A DNA stretch of 64,000 nucleotides, from the NCBI RefSeq assembly GCF_023746615.1, contig NZ_CP082275.1, positions 3,286,001 through 3,350,000 on the forward strand. Reading direction: 5' to 3'. This document shows positions 41,888 to 50,288 of the stretch, in pieces. Origin of the DNA: Grimontia kaedaensis. GTDB taxonomy: Bacteria; Pseudomonadota; Gammaproteobacteria; Enterobacterales; Vibrionaceae. The notes below the pieces were generated by a model, which did not search any database, was not told where the DNA came from, and worked only from the letters and a program-made list of their open reading frames with translations. Position 1 is the first letter of the stretch. Every line of letters begins with the position of its first letter. Both the position numbers and the translations under genes were made by a program.

Positions 41888-42235
41888 ATGCTCGATAGGC
41901 TGGATTGTCTTCACAAATTGCTCCCTAGCGGCAGCAAGCACAGTGTTGTGCCTATGTATATGTTCGCCAATGATACAGGGCTGCCGGTGGTGCTTCGCCT
42001 CAATATTCGTGGCGGTGATAAGTCGCTGCCAATTATGGTGGTCGCGTTTGATATCGATACCCTTGCTAAGTCAGTGCATTGCGAGATTCAGTACCCCAGA
42101 GAAAAGGTTAACTTTAAGCTCTATGGACAACTAACCTCCTCCCGTTTTCACATCGGCACCCACGAGATCACAGGGTGGGAATCGCTGGAAAAGCTGGCGA
42201 TTGAGTGGCTAAAATCTCTGGAAACTACGACCTAG
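41888..42235 (+). CDS. Hypothetical protein
   Basis: A 115-residue soluble protein with a very strong ribosome site (AGGGGAAAGG). The sequence has strands around VVLRLNIRGGDKSLPIMVVAF and a final helix WESLEKLAIEWLKSL. No family was recognised. It is monocistronic by spacing, being more than 150 bp from either neighbour. Confidence 0.65.
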   Translation: MLDRLDCLHKLLPSGSKHSVVPMYMFANDTGLPVVLRLNIRGGDKSLPIMVVAFDIDTLAKSVHCEIQYPREKVNFKLYGQLTSSRFHIGTHEITGWESLEKLAIEWLKSLETTT

Positions 42236-42633
42236 AAGATTGCGGTAGAAAGCCCCTTTGATGGGTAGTTTGAGTGAGCCCAAACGTCTCATTTTCAAGA
42301 GTATCCCCAGAAATATGAACAACTATCGTGAAAAAGGAAGCTTCACGTCTTAGGCCTCACTCTAAGTGCCTGAGTTCACTAATACACTTTAAACTTGGCC
42401 TCATCTACCAAACTCACTTTACACATCATATTGTTAATGACTCCTGCCATAAGCCCTGAATGAAGCCTCGCATTCAAAGCCCTCTTCAATCGGTGTTGTA
42501 AAAACTTTTTCTATTTTCACGACAAAGAAATAGTCAGTCGGATACTCACAACATAGCGATTAAAAAAGAGAAAGCGAGACGCGACATCCCCTTTGGGTTC
42601 ACTGAGTTAACTCTATTTGAAAGGAGTAGAAAT
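42236..42633. other. Intergenic region before the alpha/beta hydrolase
   Basis: 398 bp without a gene or an obvious structured element. It should contain the promoter of the lipoprotein hydrolase, but no convincing -35/-10 pair stood out. Confidence 0.45.
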
Positions 42634-43485
42634 ATGAGTTTTCAACCACGTTTCAACACCAACATCGTAAAACCCGTCACCATTACAATGGCCTTGTTAT
42701 CTGCCGCATGTTCTTCTGACTCTTTGACTTCAGAAACCGCGCCTGCACCGGACAATTTCACTATGATTCATTCGGCTTGGCTTGGGGGCTTCCAATGGCA
42801 AGGTGTTCAAGAGCAAGTCTCAAAACAACAATCCGCCACCTTCAATACTCCAGACATGCCAGGGCATGGAGCAGATAAAACTAAACCAGCAGACATTACT
42901 TTCGAGGACTATGTCAAAACAGTAACGGATATCTTGGATAAACAAGATAATAAGACCATTTTGGTTGGCCACAGTTTCGGAGGGATGATTGCCAGCCAAG
43001 TCGCCGAAGCGCGCCCTGATAAAGTCAGTGCTTTGGTTTACCTATGCGCGTTCATGCTGCCTGATGGGGTCTCTTTTATGGATGCCACGCAAGGCGTTCA
43101 GGGCTCTGCCGTGCTGGATAACCTTTTCTTTAACGAAGATAACACAGCCGTTGGTATCAAAGAGTCCGAAATCCATCATGCCTTTGCCCATGATTTACCT
43201 GCAGAGGCCGTTGAAGGTGCAAAAGCGTCTATGGTGATGGAGCCAACAGCACCGCTTACTTACAAGCTGTCACTGACAGAGGAAAACTATGGCAGCATTC
43301 CCCGCTATTACGTGAAATGCTCTGAAGACAATGCTATTCCACCAGCCGTTCAGGACGCGATGATTCAAGGGCAACCCGTTAAAGGTACTTTCACCCTTGA
43401 TTCAAGTCATGCTGTGATTTTCTCTGATCCAAAAGGTGTGGCTGATGCATTAGTTGAAATCGCGAATGCCGAGCGAAGCGAATAA
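42634..43485 (+). CDS. Alpha/beta hydrolase, probable lipoprotein
   Basis: A 283-residue esterase-like enzyme. The N-terminus has a hydrophobic stretch ending LLSAACSSDS, a plausible lipobox with cysteine near residue 27. The fold motifs are HSAWLGG (oxyanion region), DMPGHGAD, the nucleophile elbow GHSFGGM (serine near residue 113) and a late SSHAVIFSDP with the catalytic histidine (about 267). It resembles the EstC / salicylate-binding-esterase branch of the superfamily; the natural substrate is not evident. AAGGAG is 7-9 nt before the ATG. A terminator follows. Confidence 0.85.
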   Translation: MSFQPRFNTNIVKPVTITMALLSAACSSDSLTSETAPAPDNFTMIHSAWLGGFQWQGVQEQVSKQQSATFNTPDMPGHGADKTKPADITFEDYVKTVTDILDKQDNKTILVGHSFGGMIASQVAEARPDKVSALVYLCAFMLPDGVSFMDATQGVQGSAVLDNLFFNEDNTAVGIKESEIHHAFAHDLPAEAVEGAKASMVMEPTAPLTYKLSLTEENYGSIPRYYVKCSEDNAIPPAVQDAMIQGQPVKGTFTLDSSHAVIFSDPKGVADALVEIANAERSE

Positions 43486-43600
43486 CAACCTTCGTTCATC
43501 TGCTCAGTTTTGGACTGTCGGGAATGTATTGATTACAAGAAAAACAAAACAGTAAACCTGGGCTCTGGTTACATTAGAAGATCAGAACGGGTATATGTAG

Positions 43601-43635
43601 AAAGCCGCGCAGCAGGGACTAATGTGCGGCTTTTT
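43601..43635 (+). terminator. Terminator after the hydrolase gene
   Basis: AAAGCCGC / GCGGCTTT with a 17-base loop and TTTTTA after the stem. It lies just before the GH30 lipoprotein gene. Confidence 0.75.
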
Positions 43636-43672
43636 ATTTGAAACCAATCATTCCCACTGTGGAGCAAAGAAC

Positions 43673-45376
43673 ATGGAAGTGAGAGCAGTCGCTGCAGCGC
43701 TTGTTGCGTTGTCTTCGGCAATGCTGCTTTCCTGCACTTCTGATAAAGACAGGGAGCAAGCATTGAGTAATAACAAGAATTTTGGCTTAACCTCGACAAG
43801 TGAAATCCTGCTGACCAGCGAAGCGGGCGACAAAATGTCGGCGATGCCAAACCAGTCCTTCACCACTGAACGCGTAAACGGCACACAAGTCGTCATCCAA
43901 CCGGATATTACCAAACAAACCATTACAGGGATCGGTACGTCTTTCACCGAATCTGCTGCGTTTGTATTGGCTCACCTTCCGCCAGAAAAGCGCATTGAGG
44001 TTATGAATAATCTCTATGGCGAGTCAGGCGCAAACTTCTCGCTGACCCGCACGCCGATTGGCTCGACTGACTTTTCTGTGGAAGGAAAGCTCGGCTATGC
44101 CGAAGTCGAAGGTGATGCAGCGCTTGAGCATTTTACTATCGCACCAGACAGCGATGGCTTTTCGAAAGCCAAGTACCCGGGCATTCAGGATGAATCGTTC
44201 GACGTGCTGCCGATGATCAAAGAAGCAAAGTCGATCAAAGCAAAACAAGGCGACGGCACCCTTAACATCATCGCTTCTGCCTGGACTGCGCCGCCTTGGA
44301 TGAAGGACATCAATACCTGGTTTATCAAAGGCTCAGAAGAGAACGATTGGGAAGGCACAGGCGGATCGCTCAAACCGGAATATGAATCCACTTATGCGAA
44401 TTATCTGGTGAAATACCTTGAGCATTACAAGGAGGCCGGTGTTGATATCTGGGGCTTAACACCAGTTAATGAACCGCACGGCAACAGCGGCAACTGGGAG
44501 AGCATGCACTTTACTGCGGAGAGCCAGAATACCTTCATCAAAGAGTTTCTTGGTCCGGCTTTAAAAGAAAGCGCTTTCAGCGATACTCGATTGCTGATCT
44601 ATGATCAAAACCGTGATCATCTGGAACATTGGACGGATGTGATCCTGGGCGATCCCGACACCGCGCCGTATGTTTATGGCTCAGCCGTTCACTGGTATTC
44701 CAGCACGGTCGATGTGTACGAAAAAGTGCTGGAGAAGGTACACAACAAGTTCCCGGATTTCGCCATCATCCATACCGAAGGCACAATTGACGATCTCGGC
44801 AAGCCTGCGCCGAAAGGCATTTTGGATCCGGTGAAATTTCAGGAGTCCGGCTGGTTTGATAACGACGAGTTCTGGTGGAATGAAAACGCGACCGATTGGG
44901 CATACACCGCCACCTGGGCGCCAAATCCAGAAAACCACCCTATCTACACCCCAGTGCATCGCTACGCGCGTGACATTATTGTCAGCCTGAATCACTGGAT
45001 GAACGGTTGGGTAGATTGGAATGCAGTATTAGATGCCAAAGGCGGCCCTAACCATGCCGGAAATTTCTGTGGTGCGCCGATCATGATTGATACGGAAACG
45101 GGCTATGTCTACTACACACCGATTTACGATGTGTTAGCACAGTTCAGCCGCACGATTCGTCCCGGTGATAAAGCCGTCAAAACCGATACCTTGTTAGGCG
45201 GATTGGAACAGGATGATTTGCATGCCAGTGCAACGCTGAATGAATCAGGATTGCTGAGTGTGCAACTGCTGAACACGACCAAGAAGCCGATACAATTTGA
45301 TTTGGTGATTGGTGCGCAGAGTGCGCTGATAACCCTGCCAGCGAATGCGTTGCAAACGGTGAGGGTTCAACTTTAA
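43673..45376 (+). CDS. Glycoside hydrolase family 30 lipoprotein (glucosylceramidase-like)
   Basis: A 567-residue secreted enzyme. The start at 43673 gives a lipoprotein signal peptide ending AMLLSC; the open frame upstream runs through the terminator and is rejected. GH30 features are TGIGTSFTESAAFVL, YGESGANFSLTRTPIGSTDFS, ASAWTAPPWMKD, the acid/base glutamate in LTPVNEPHG (about residue 260) and the nucleophile glutamate in IIHTEGTIDD (about 365). A C-terminal beta domain ends the protein (about 480-567). Family members split glucosylceramide or beta-1,6-glucans; which applies here cannot be told. It would sit in the outer membrane or periplasm. Confidence 0.9.
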   Translation: MEVRAVAAALVALSSAMLLSCTSDKDREQALSNNKNFGLTSTSEILLTSEAGDKMSAMPNQSFTTERVNGTQVVIQPDITKQTITGIGTSFTESAAFVLAHLPPEKRIEVMNNLYGESGANFSLTRTPIGSTDFSVEGKLGYAEVEGDAALEHFTIAPDSDGFSKAKYPGIQDESFDVLPMIKEAKSIKAKQGDGTLNIIASAWTAPPWMKDINTWFIKGSEENDWEGTGGSLKPEYESTYANYLVKYLEHYKEAGVDIWGLTPVNEPHGNSGNWESMHFTAESQNTFIKEFLGPALKESAFSDTRLLIYDQNRDHLEHWTDVILGDPDTAPYVYGSAVHWYSSTVDVYEKVLEKVHNKFPDFAIIHTEGTIDDLGKPAPKGILDPVKFQESGWFDNDEFWWNENATDWAYTATWAPNPENHPIYTPVHRYARDIIVSLNHWMNGWVDWNAVLDAKGGPNHAGNFCGAPIMIDTETGYVYYTPIYDVLAQFSRTIRPGDKAVKTDTLLGGLEQDDLHASATLNESGLLSVQLLNTTKKPIQFDLVIGAQSALITLPANALQTVRVQL

Positions 45377-45411
45377 GGGCCATAGCCTGAGGAAAAAAGG
45401 CGGGAAGTAAA

Positions 45412-45440
45412 ACTGCGCAATATACCGAGTATTGCGCAGT
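45412..45440. terminator. Terminator between the GH30 and cold-shock genes
   Basis: ACTGCGCAATA / TATTGCGCAGT, 11-bp perfect arms and a 7-base loop. On the minus strand it is followed by TTTTAC, so it mainly serves the cold-shock gene; it can also end the convergent GH30 transcript. Confidence 0.82.
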
Positions 45441-45451
45441 CTCTCGCTGAA

Positions 45452-45664
45452 TTACAGCGCTTCTACGTTAGTCGCTTGAGGACCTTTTTGGCCTTGCTCA
45501 ACGTTAAAACGTACGTTCTGACCTTCAGCCAGAGTTTTGAAACCGTCAGAAACGATTGCACGGAAGTGAACGAATACGTCCTTGCCACCGTTGTCTTGAG
45601 TAATGAAGCCAAAACCTTTAGTTTCGTCGAACCATTTTACCAGACCAGTCGATTTATCAGACAT
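45452..45664 (-). CDS. Cold-shock domain protein, CspA family
   Basis: A 70-residue single-stranded nucleic acid-binding protein. RNP1 is KGFGFIT (residues 16-22) and RNP2 is DVFVHF (residues 29-34), both intact. It acts as an RNA chaperone. GAGG precedes the ATG with 5 nt spacing. Whether it is cold-induced cannot be told; the upstream region is short before the next possible gene. Confidence 0.96.
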   Translation of the reverse strand: MSDKSTGLVKWFDETKGFGFITQDNGGKDVFVHFRAIVSDGFKTLAEGQNVRFNVEQGQKGPQATNVEAL

Positions 45665-45720
45665 AGTAACCTCTAATTTGTTTTTAAATGAGTGTGTTAA
45701 CGACAGGCTAAACGCTGACG

Positions 45721-45975
45721 TTGAACAGTAAGGCTGTATGGAAAGCTATTGAATGGTCGATGAAGCACAAGTTGACGCAGGGTATTAACGAAGACTATCG
45801 AGAAGTCGCTGAGCAGAAACTTAAACTAGATTTGGCATTAACAGCTCTTTCTGAGCCAGGCGAGAACTATACAGTGTGTCGGTTAAATAGCGAGCTTTAT
45901 TTTCAATTTTCCCGCATATCGTCGTTTCCCTGTATACTCCTCCCCTCTGCATTATCTCGCTTTGGAACCCTCTAG
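45721..45975 (+). CDS. Doubtful small hypothetical protein
   Basis: An 84-codon frame with a TTG start and no ribosome site, ending directly before the exonuclease start. The first 55 residues look protein-like (INEDYREVAEQKLKLDLALT), but the rest covers the probable exonuclease promoter (TATACT at 45933). It may be a gene relic. Confidence 0.25.
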   Translation: MNSKAVWKAIEWSMKHKLTQGINEDYREVAEQKLKLDLALTALSEPGENYTVCRLNSELYFQFSRISSFPCILLPSALSRFGTL

Positions 45976-46608
45976 ATGCCATCCACATCCGCTAATACCG
46001 TTGTCGTACTCGACTTCGAAACCACAGGTTTATCACCTAACATGGGCGATCGCGCCATTGAAATCGGTGCGGTAAAGCTGGTTGACGGTGAGGTAGTCGA
46101 CACCTTTCAGGAATTGATGAACCCAGGCTTTCGCGTCAGCAGTTTTATCGAAGGGTACACAGGCATCACTAACAATATGCTTCGCACCGCATCAGGTTGC
46201 GAAGGTGTCATGAGTCGCTTTGCTGAGTTTATCGCTGGCTTTAATCTTGTGGCTCACAACGCCTCTTTCGATAAGCGTTTTTTGGATGCGGAGTTAGCGC
46301 GTTTTCATGCAGGATATTCCGGTCAGTTTACTTGCTCAATGCTGATTGCCCGCCGCCTGATTCAAGACTCCCCTACCCATAAACTTGGCGATCTCGTGCA
46401 TTTTAAGGGCATTGCCAATGATGGCGTTTTCCACCGCGCTTTGGCGGATGCTGAAATGACAGCAAGGCTCTGGCTTCTGATGCTGGATGAACTGGATCAG
46501 CAAGGTATCGCTAATCCTACCTTTGCAATGATGCAAACTATCAGCAGAACCAGCAAACAGGCTTTGCCTGCTTTTTTTAACAAGCAACGCAGTAAAGCCA
46601 GCCTTTAA
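45976..46608 (+). CDS. DEDDh 3'-5' exonuclease, DnaQ-like
   Basis: A 210-residue exonuclease of the DnaQ/epsilon fold. All four acidic ligands and the histidine base are present: VVLDFETTGL (D, E), AHNASFDKRFLD (D), and FHRALADAEMT (H, D). It is too short and too divergent to be the replicative epsilon subunit and resembles stand-alone proofreading-like exonucleases or RNase T relatives. It could act in DNA repair or RNA trimming. It is followed after 150 bp by a periplasmic binding protein and seems monocistronic. Confidence 0.88.
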   Translation: MPSTSANTVVVLDFETTGLSPNMGDRAIEIGAVKLVDGEVVDTFQELMNPGFRVSSFIEGYTGITNNMLRTASGCEGVMSRFAEFIAGFNLVAHNASFDKRFLDAELARFHAGYSGQFTCSMLIARRLIQDSPTHKLGDLVHFKGIANDGVFHRALADAEMTARLWLLMLDELDQQGIANPTFAMMQTISRTSKQALPAFFNKQRSKASL

Positions 46609-46763
46609 TATCAATTACTTAGACACCCATTATGCGACATGTTGGTGCAACTGGATTTACAATTGAGATTCAGCGGAAATAAACACAAACAAGCAATCAT
46701 CTTGAGTAAACTTAAGCGCAGAAATTTGAAAATACGTAACGAGTCGTAATGTCAGGTGAAGGA

Positions 46764-47531
46764 ATGAATATACCGGGTAAGTCGTTGTTAAACTCCGCCA
46801 TTCGATACCTTTTTGCACTGCCGCTGCTGATAGCCAGCCAGCCCGCAATATCCCAAACATTCACTGTCATGACGGAAGATTTTGCTCCGTTTGGTTATGT
46901 GGAAAACGGCAAGCTGACAGGTTTATCGGTCGAGATAGTGAGGGAAATCTTCGCGATAGTGGAACATCCTGACGATATAGAGCTCCTACCCTGGGCGCGA
47001 GCCTTCAAAGAAACACAACGGAAAGAAAACCGTATTCTTTTTTCCATGAGCCGGACCAAAGCACGCGAGCCAATGTTTAAGTGGGTTGGGCCTTTGGTTG
47101 AGGACAGGGTAAGTTTTTTTTGCCGCAAAGATGGCAAGGTAGATATCCAATCATTGGATGATGCACGAGAAGTGAGCTCTATTCTTGTCACTCGAGGTTT
47201 TCCAGAAACGGACTTTCTCCAAGCTCAAGAGTTCAACAATCTCCACATGACCAATTCGCCCACACAAAGTTTCACCATGTTAGCGATGGGACGGGGGGAT
47301 TTGGCACCGATTGGGGAGTTTGCCTACAAGTCGATGATACAAAAAAGCGATATTGCTCCGGATGCCATCGAGAAAACCGACATTACATTGTTCAACATTC
47401 AGCTTTATATCGCTTTCTCTAAAAACACGTCAGACGAAGAGATAGCCCGCTGGCAAGCGGCGTTGGATCAGGTGAAAGCGTCGGGCAAATACGCAGAGAT
47501 CATCAGTAAATATTCTGAATTAGAACAGTAA
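46764..47531 (+). CDS. Periplasmic substrate-binding protein, SBP_bac_3 type
   Basis: A 255-residue secreted protein with a signal peptide (about residues 1-31, ending AISQ). The mature part begins TFTVMTEDFAPFGYVENGKL, the usual opening of amino-acid-type binding proteins, and continues with GLSVEIVREI and WARAFKETQRKENRILFSMS. No permease or ATPase genes are adjacent, so it may be a sensor or orphan binding protein, as is common in Vibrio. AGGTG lies 5 nt before the chosen ATG; another ATG 15 bp upstream is possible. Confidence 0.84.
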   Translation: MNIPGKSLLNSAIRYLFALPLLIASQPAISQTFTVMTEDFAPFGYVENGKLTGLSVEIVREIFAIVEHPDDIELLPWARAFKETQRKENRILFSMSRTKAREPMFKWVGPLVEDRVSFFCRKDGKVDIQSLDDAREVSSILVTRGFPETDFLQAQEFNNLHMTNSPTQSFTMLAMGRGDLAPIGEFAYKSMIQKSDIAPDAIEKTDITLFNIQLYIAFSKNTSDEEIARWQAALDQVKASGKYAEIISKYSELEQ

Positions 47532-47539
47532 CGCTGCGC

Positions 47540-48178
47540 TCACCAGTAAGACTCAAGCACGGTCATACCGTCATAGGTACTGCACTTATAGCGGGTTTTC
47601 TTCCCGCTTTCCCCTCTACAGCTCACTGTGGTGAATAGCGTGTCTTTGTTCCAGACTGACTGGAAGCTTTGGTCGAAACCACAATCGGCACCGTAAAAGC
47701 TTTCTGCCTGTGCCGCGCAATATTGATAGGCTTCGTCTTCACCACCACGGGCATCTAACATCGCTGAGCGGATTTTGCGCTCTTTCCGGATGTTGGCAAT
47801 ATGTTCTTTGTCAGGCATCTCAAACCAGTCAATACGAGGGTTTTCCACATCAAAACTTTTCTGGATCCAGGTAGCTTCTTTGATCGTGCCAGAAAACTTG
47901 ATGGAGAGGTTTTTCAGGTAATCAATGTCCACGTCAGCCAGCCCTTCAAAACCCTCAGGATTGGCAAGAGTGAAAGGTTCTCTTCCAACTCTGACCACCA
48001 GCTCTTGCTCGCTGGCTTTTTCAACCAAGCCTGGTAGCGCAGTAAAACTAACTCCATCGCATTCGTAGTTATATTCACGATCAGCAAAGCAGCGTTCCAG
48101 AAAGACGTCGCCGTCTTTTTCCTGGGAGCAGCCTACGATTGATAGCAGTGATATTGCGAGAGTTGACGCCCTGAGCAT
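47540..48178 (-). CDS. Hypothetical lipoprotein
   Basis: A 212-residue protein with a clear lipoprotein signal peptide (LAISLLSIVGCSQ, cysteine near residue 17). The start at 48178 was chosen for this signal; the frame extends 33 codons further upstream without one. The mature part has several cysteines (CF, YNYEC, YQYCAAQ, GADCGFD, SCRG, YKCST) that could form disulphides in the periplasm. No family was recognised. It converges with the binding-protein gene, 8 bp away. Confidence 0.72.
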   Translation of the reverse strand: MLRASTLAISLLSIVGCSQEKDGDVFLERCFADREYNYECDGVSFTALPGLVEKASEQELVVRVGREPFTLANPEGFEGLADVDIDYLKNLSIKFSGTIKEATWIQKSFDVENPRIDWFEMPDKEHIANIRKERKIRSAMLDARGGEDEAYQYCAAQAESFYGADCGFDQSFQSVWNKDTLFTTVSCRGESGKKTRYKCSTYDGMTVLESYW

Positions 48179-48391
48179 TAACGTGATTTCTATTCCAAAA
48201 TTTACCGTGTGGCAATTTTGATACACATCACGTTGCAATTGCAAACCTATCGGTGAGTGTCGGGACGCCGTTGGCAAATTTACAAATCAATCAGTTGCTT
48301 TCGGTCTGAAATCACGCTTTTTTCATCGCACTTTTTGCCCAAGAAACAGCAACAATAAAAGGCATAAACATAAGGAAAGGAGAAGCTCTCG

Positions 48392-49126
48392 GTGTTCACA
48401 GGCATTACCATCGAAGCAAAGCTGGGTCAGAGTCTTTACGCTTTCTATCAAGACATTCTGGGCATGAAACTCACTGATTCTGGCTGGCGGTTTGACGGCG
48501 AAAGCGCGTCGCTTTCTTTCGTTCCGTCTGAAACTTATTACCAACCAACACCAACCGATGTTTTTTGGAAGATAGGCATTACCGTCGTGGACTTGGATGC
48601 TGCCTGCCAATGGCTTCGATCGCAAGGTATTAATGTCTCAGCGCCACGCCAGTTTCAGGATATTGGCTACCTCGCCCATCTCTCTGACCCAAGCGGTTTA
48701 ACCATTGAGTTGCTGCAAACCACCTTTGAGGGTAACAGGAAGGAAAACTGCCCACTGACGCACCCGATAGCCGATGGAGCAACGCTGGCACATATTACCC
48801 TCCGTTGTCATAACGAAAATGCTATGCAGGCATGGGCGGATAGCTTGGGTCTGACGCTAAAATCCATCCAACCTGTCACCAGTTACGGCTTTACACTCTA
48901 TTTCTATTCTTTTATTGATGAGCCTCTGCCTGAGCCGGATTTATGTGCCGTGAATAATCGTGAGTGGCTGTGGCAGCGTCCTTACACTTTGCTGGAGTTT
49001 CAACTGGTTCATAGTGCACCGCCTTTCATGTTGCCTTCTAAAGAAGCAAGTGGCCTATTTAGCTTTGAAGCTGATGGCGAAGATATTACGTCGCAAGATC
49101 TCAAAGATGCGGGAATAGGAAAATAG
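48392..49126 (+). CDS. VOC superfamily protein (glyoxalase/dioxygenase fold)
   Basis: A 244-residue protein with two VOC half-domains: one from GQSLYAFYQDILGMKLTDSG to DPSGLTIELLQ (about 11-110) and a second from ATLAHITLRCHN to the C-terminus. The ends IELL and LLEFQL are positions where metal-binding glutamates lie in this superfamily. The product could be a lyase, dioxygenase or binding protein; the substrate is unknown. The start is GTG, with AAGGAG about 10 nt upstream. Monocistronic. Confidence 0.8.
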   Translation: MFTGITIEAKLGQSLYAFYQDILGMKLTDSGWRFDGESASLSFVPSETYYQPTPTDVFWKIGITVVDLDAACQWLRSQGINVSAPRQFQDIGYLAHLSDPSGLTIELLQTTFEGNRKENCPLTHPIADGATLAHITLRCHNENAMQAWADSLGLTLKSIQPVTSYGFTLYFYSFIDEPLPEPDLCAVNNREWLWQRPYTLLEFQLVHSAPPFMLPSKEASGLFSFEADGEDITSQDLKDAGIGK

Positions 49127-49385
49127 CTAGGCAACTTTTGTCAAAACACCTCCTATTCTGTCAGTCCTGAGTAAAAAGAGTGCTTGAGAAAAGTCTTGAG
49201 AAAAGAGTGTCATTATTGATTGGAATGATAATTTTTCGCCCCACTACTAACAAAGACGTAAGACATATGATTCACAACTGATTAGTTTATAACGACACTT
49301 CCAATTTCTTGAAATACATCGCAGTTTTCATACTGGTAAGTGATAACTTTCACATTAAATTTTTGAACAGCACTTTCTCCACGCG

Positions 49386-50288
49386 ATGCCAGACTTTAAA
49401 GACATACTCGACATCCACCCCAATCCCTGCGTTATTCACATTAACTTTGTCCCTAAGTATGCCAACAACGCATTCGCAAAGTTCAGTGGAATGGCGAGTG
49501 CAGAAGATGTGCTGAGTCTGCCCTCTATCCGTGTGCTCTTTGAAGAGGAACACTGGCCAGAAGCGCAGCGCCGCTACAATCATGCGATAGAAACTGGGAT
49601 CCCAACACAGCCTGAAGTCATCAATCATATGGACCTGAAAGGGAATCCAATGATCGCAGAAATTACGGATAAAGTGATTGATTGGTATGGCGAAAAAGCC
49701 ATGTGCACGTTTGTAAGTGTGGTGACCGACCAAATCCGTCGTGAACGCACTTTGCGTGATATGGCAAACCGGGACGATCTCACCAATCTTTATAACCGCC
49801 GTTATCTGTTAGATCTGTTCAGCGAGCGTCATGCCGCCCAGCAGCGCCGTCAGTACCTCGCCATGGCGGACATAGACCACTTCAAACGTATCAACGATAC
49901 CTTTGGCCATCCAGTCGGTGATATCGTGCTCCGTCGTTTTGCTCAGGAAATTGAAGACTTCACTGCGCCAGATGAGTATGCGTTTCGTTTAGGCGGGGAG
50001 GAGTTTGCATTGCTTATCTGGGCGGATAACCATACCGAGGCCACGGCGCGCTTAGAACAGTTAAGGCAATCAGTACAAGACTGTGAAGTCAGGGTCAGTC
50101 ACCCAAATTCACAGCCTCTGACGATTAGCTGTGCAATTTCCATCGGCGCTACTGTACTTGATGTGACAGAAGACTTTCTCTCCGCCAGCCTACGCGCAGA
50201 CGAAGCTCTTTACATAGCGAAAAAGACTGGGCGTAACCGCGTGATCAATTACGACGAGTCTGCTGAAAATGCACCAGAAAAAAACTAA
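49386..50288 (+). CDS. PAS-GGDEF diguanylate cyclase
   Basis: A soluble 300-residue protein. An N-terminal PAS-like sensor (about 5-115; ILDIHPNPCVIHINF, YANNAFAKFSG) is followed by a GGDEF domain with DDLTNLYNRRYLLDLF and the catalytic FRLGGEEFALLIW near residue 202. The RxxD inhibitory site is missing (TAPD at that place), so feedback inhibition by c-di-GMP is unlikely. No good ribosome site precedes the ATG. It converges with another cyclase gene and the stop codons overlap by 4 bp. Confidence 0.9.
   Translation: MPDFKDILDIHPNPCVIHINFVPKYANNAFAKFSGMASAEDVLSLPSIRVLFEEEHWPEAQRRYNHAIETGIPTQPEVINHMDLKGNPMIAEITDKVIDWYGEKAMCTFVSVVTDQIRRERTLRDMANRDDLTNLYNRRYLLDLFSERHAAQQRRQYLAMADIDHFKRINDTFGHPVGDIVLRRFAQEIEDFTAPDEYAFRLGGEEFALLIWADNHTEATARLEQLRQSVQDCEVRVSHPNSQPLTISCAISIGATVLDVTEDFLSASLRADEALYIAKKTGRNRVINYDESAENAPEKN

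Noticed and set aside
49180..49207. Short direct repeat CTTGAGAAAAG, two copies
   Set aside because: Too short and isolated, with no matching structure or gene context.
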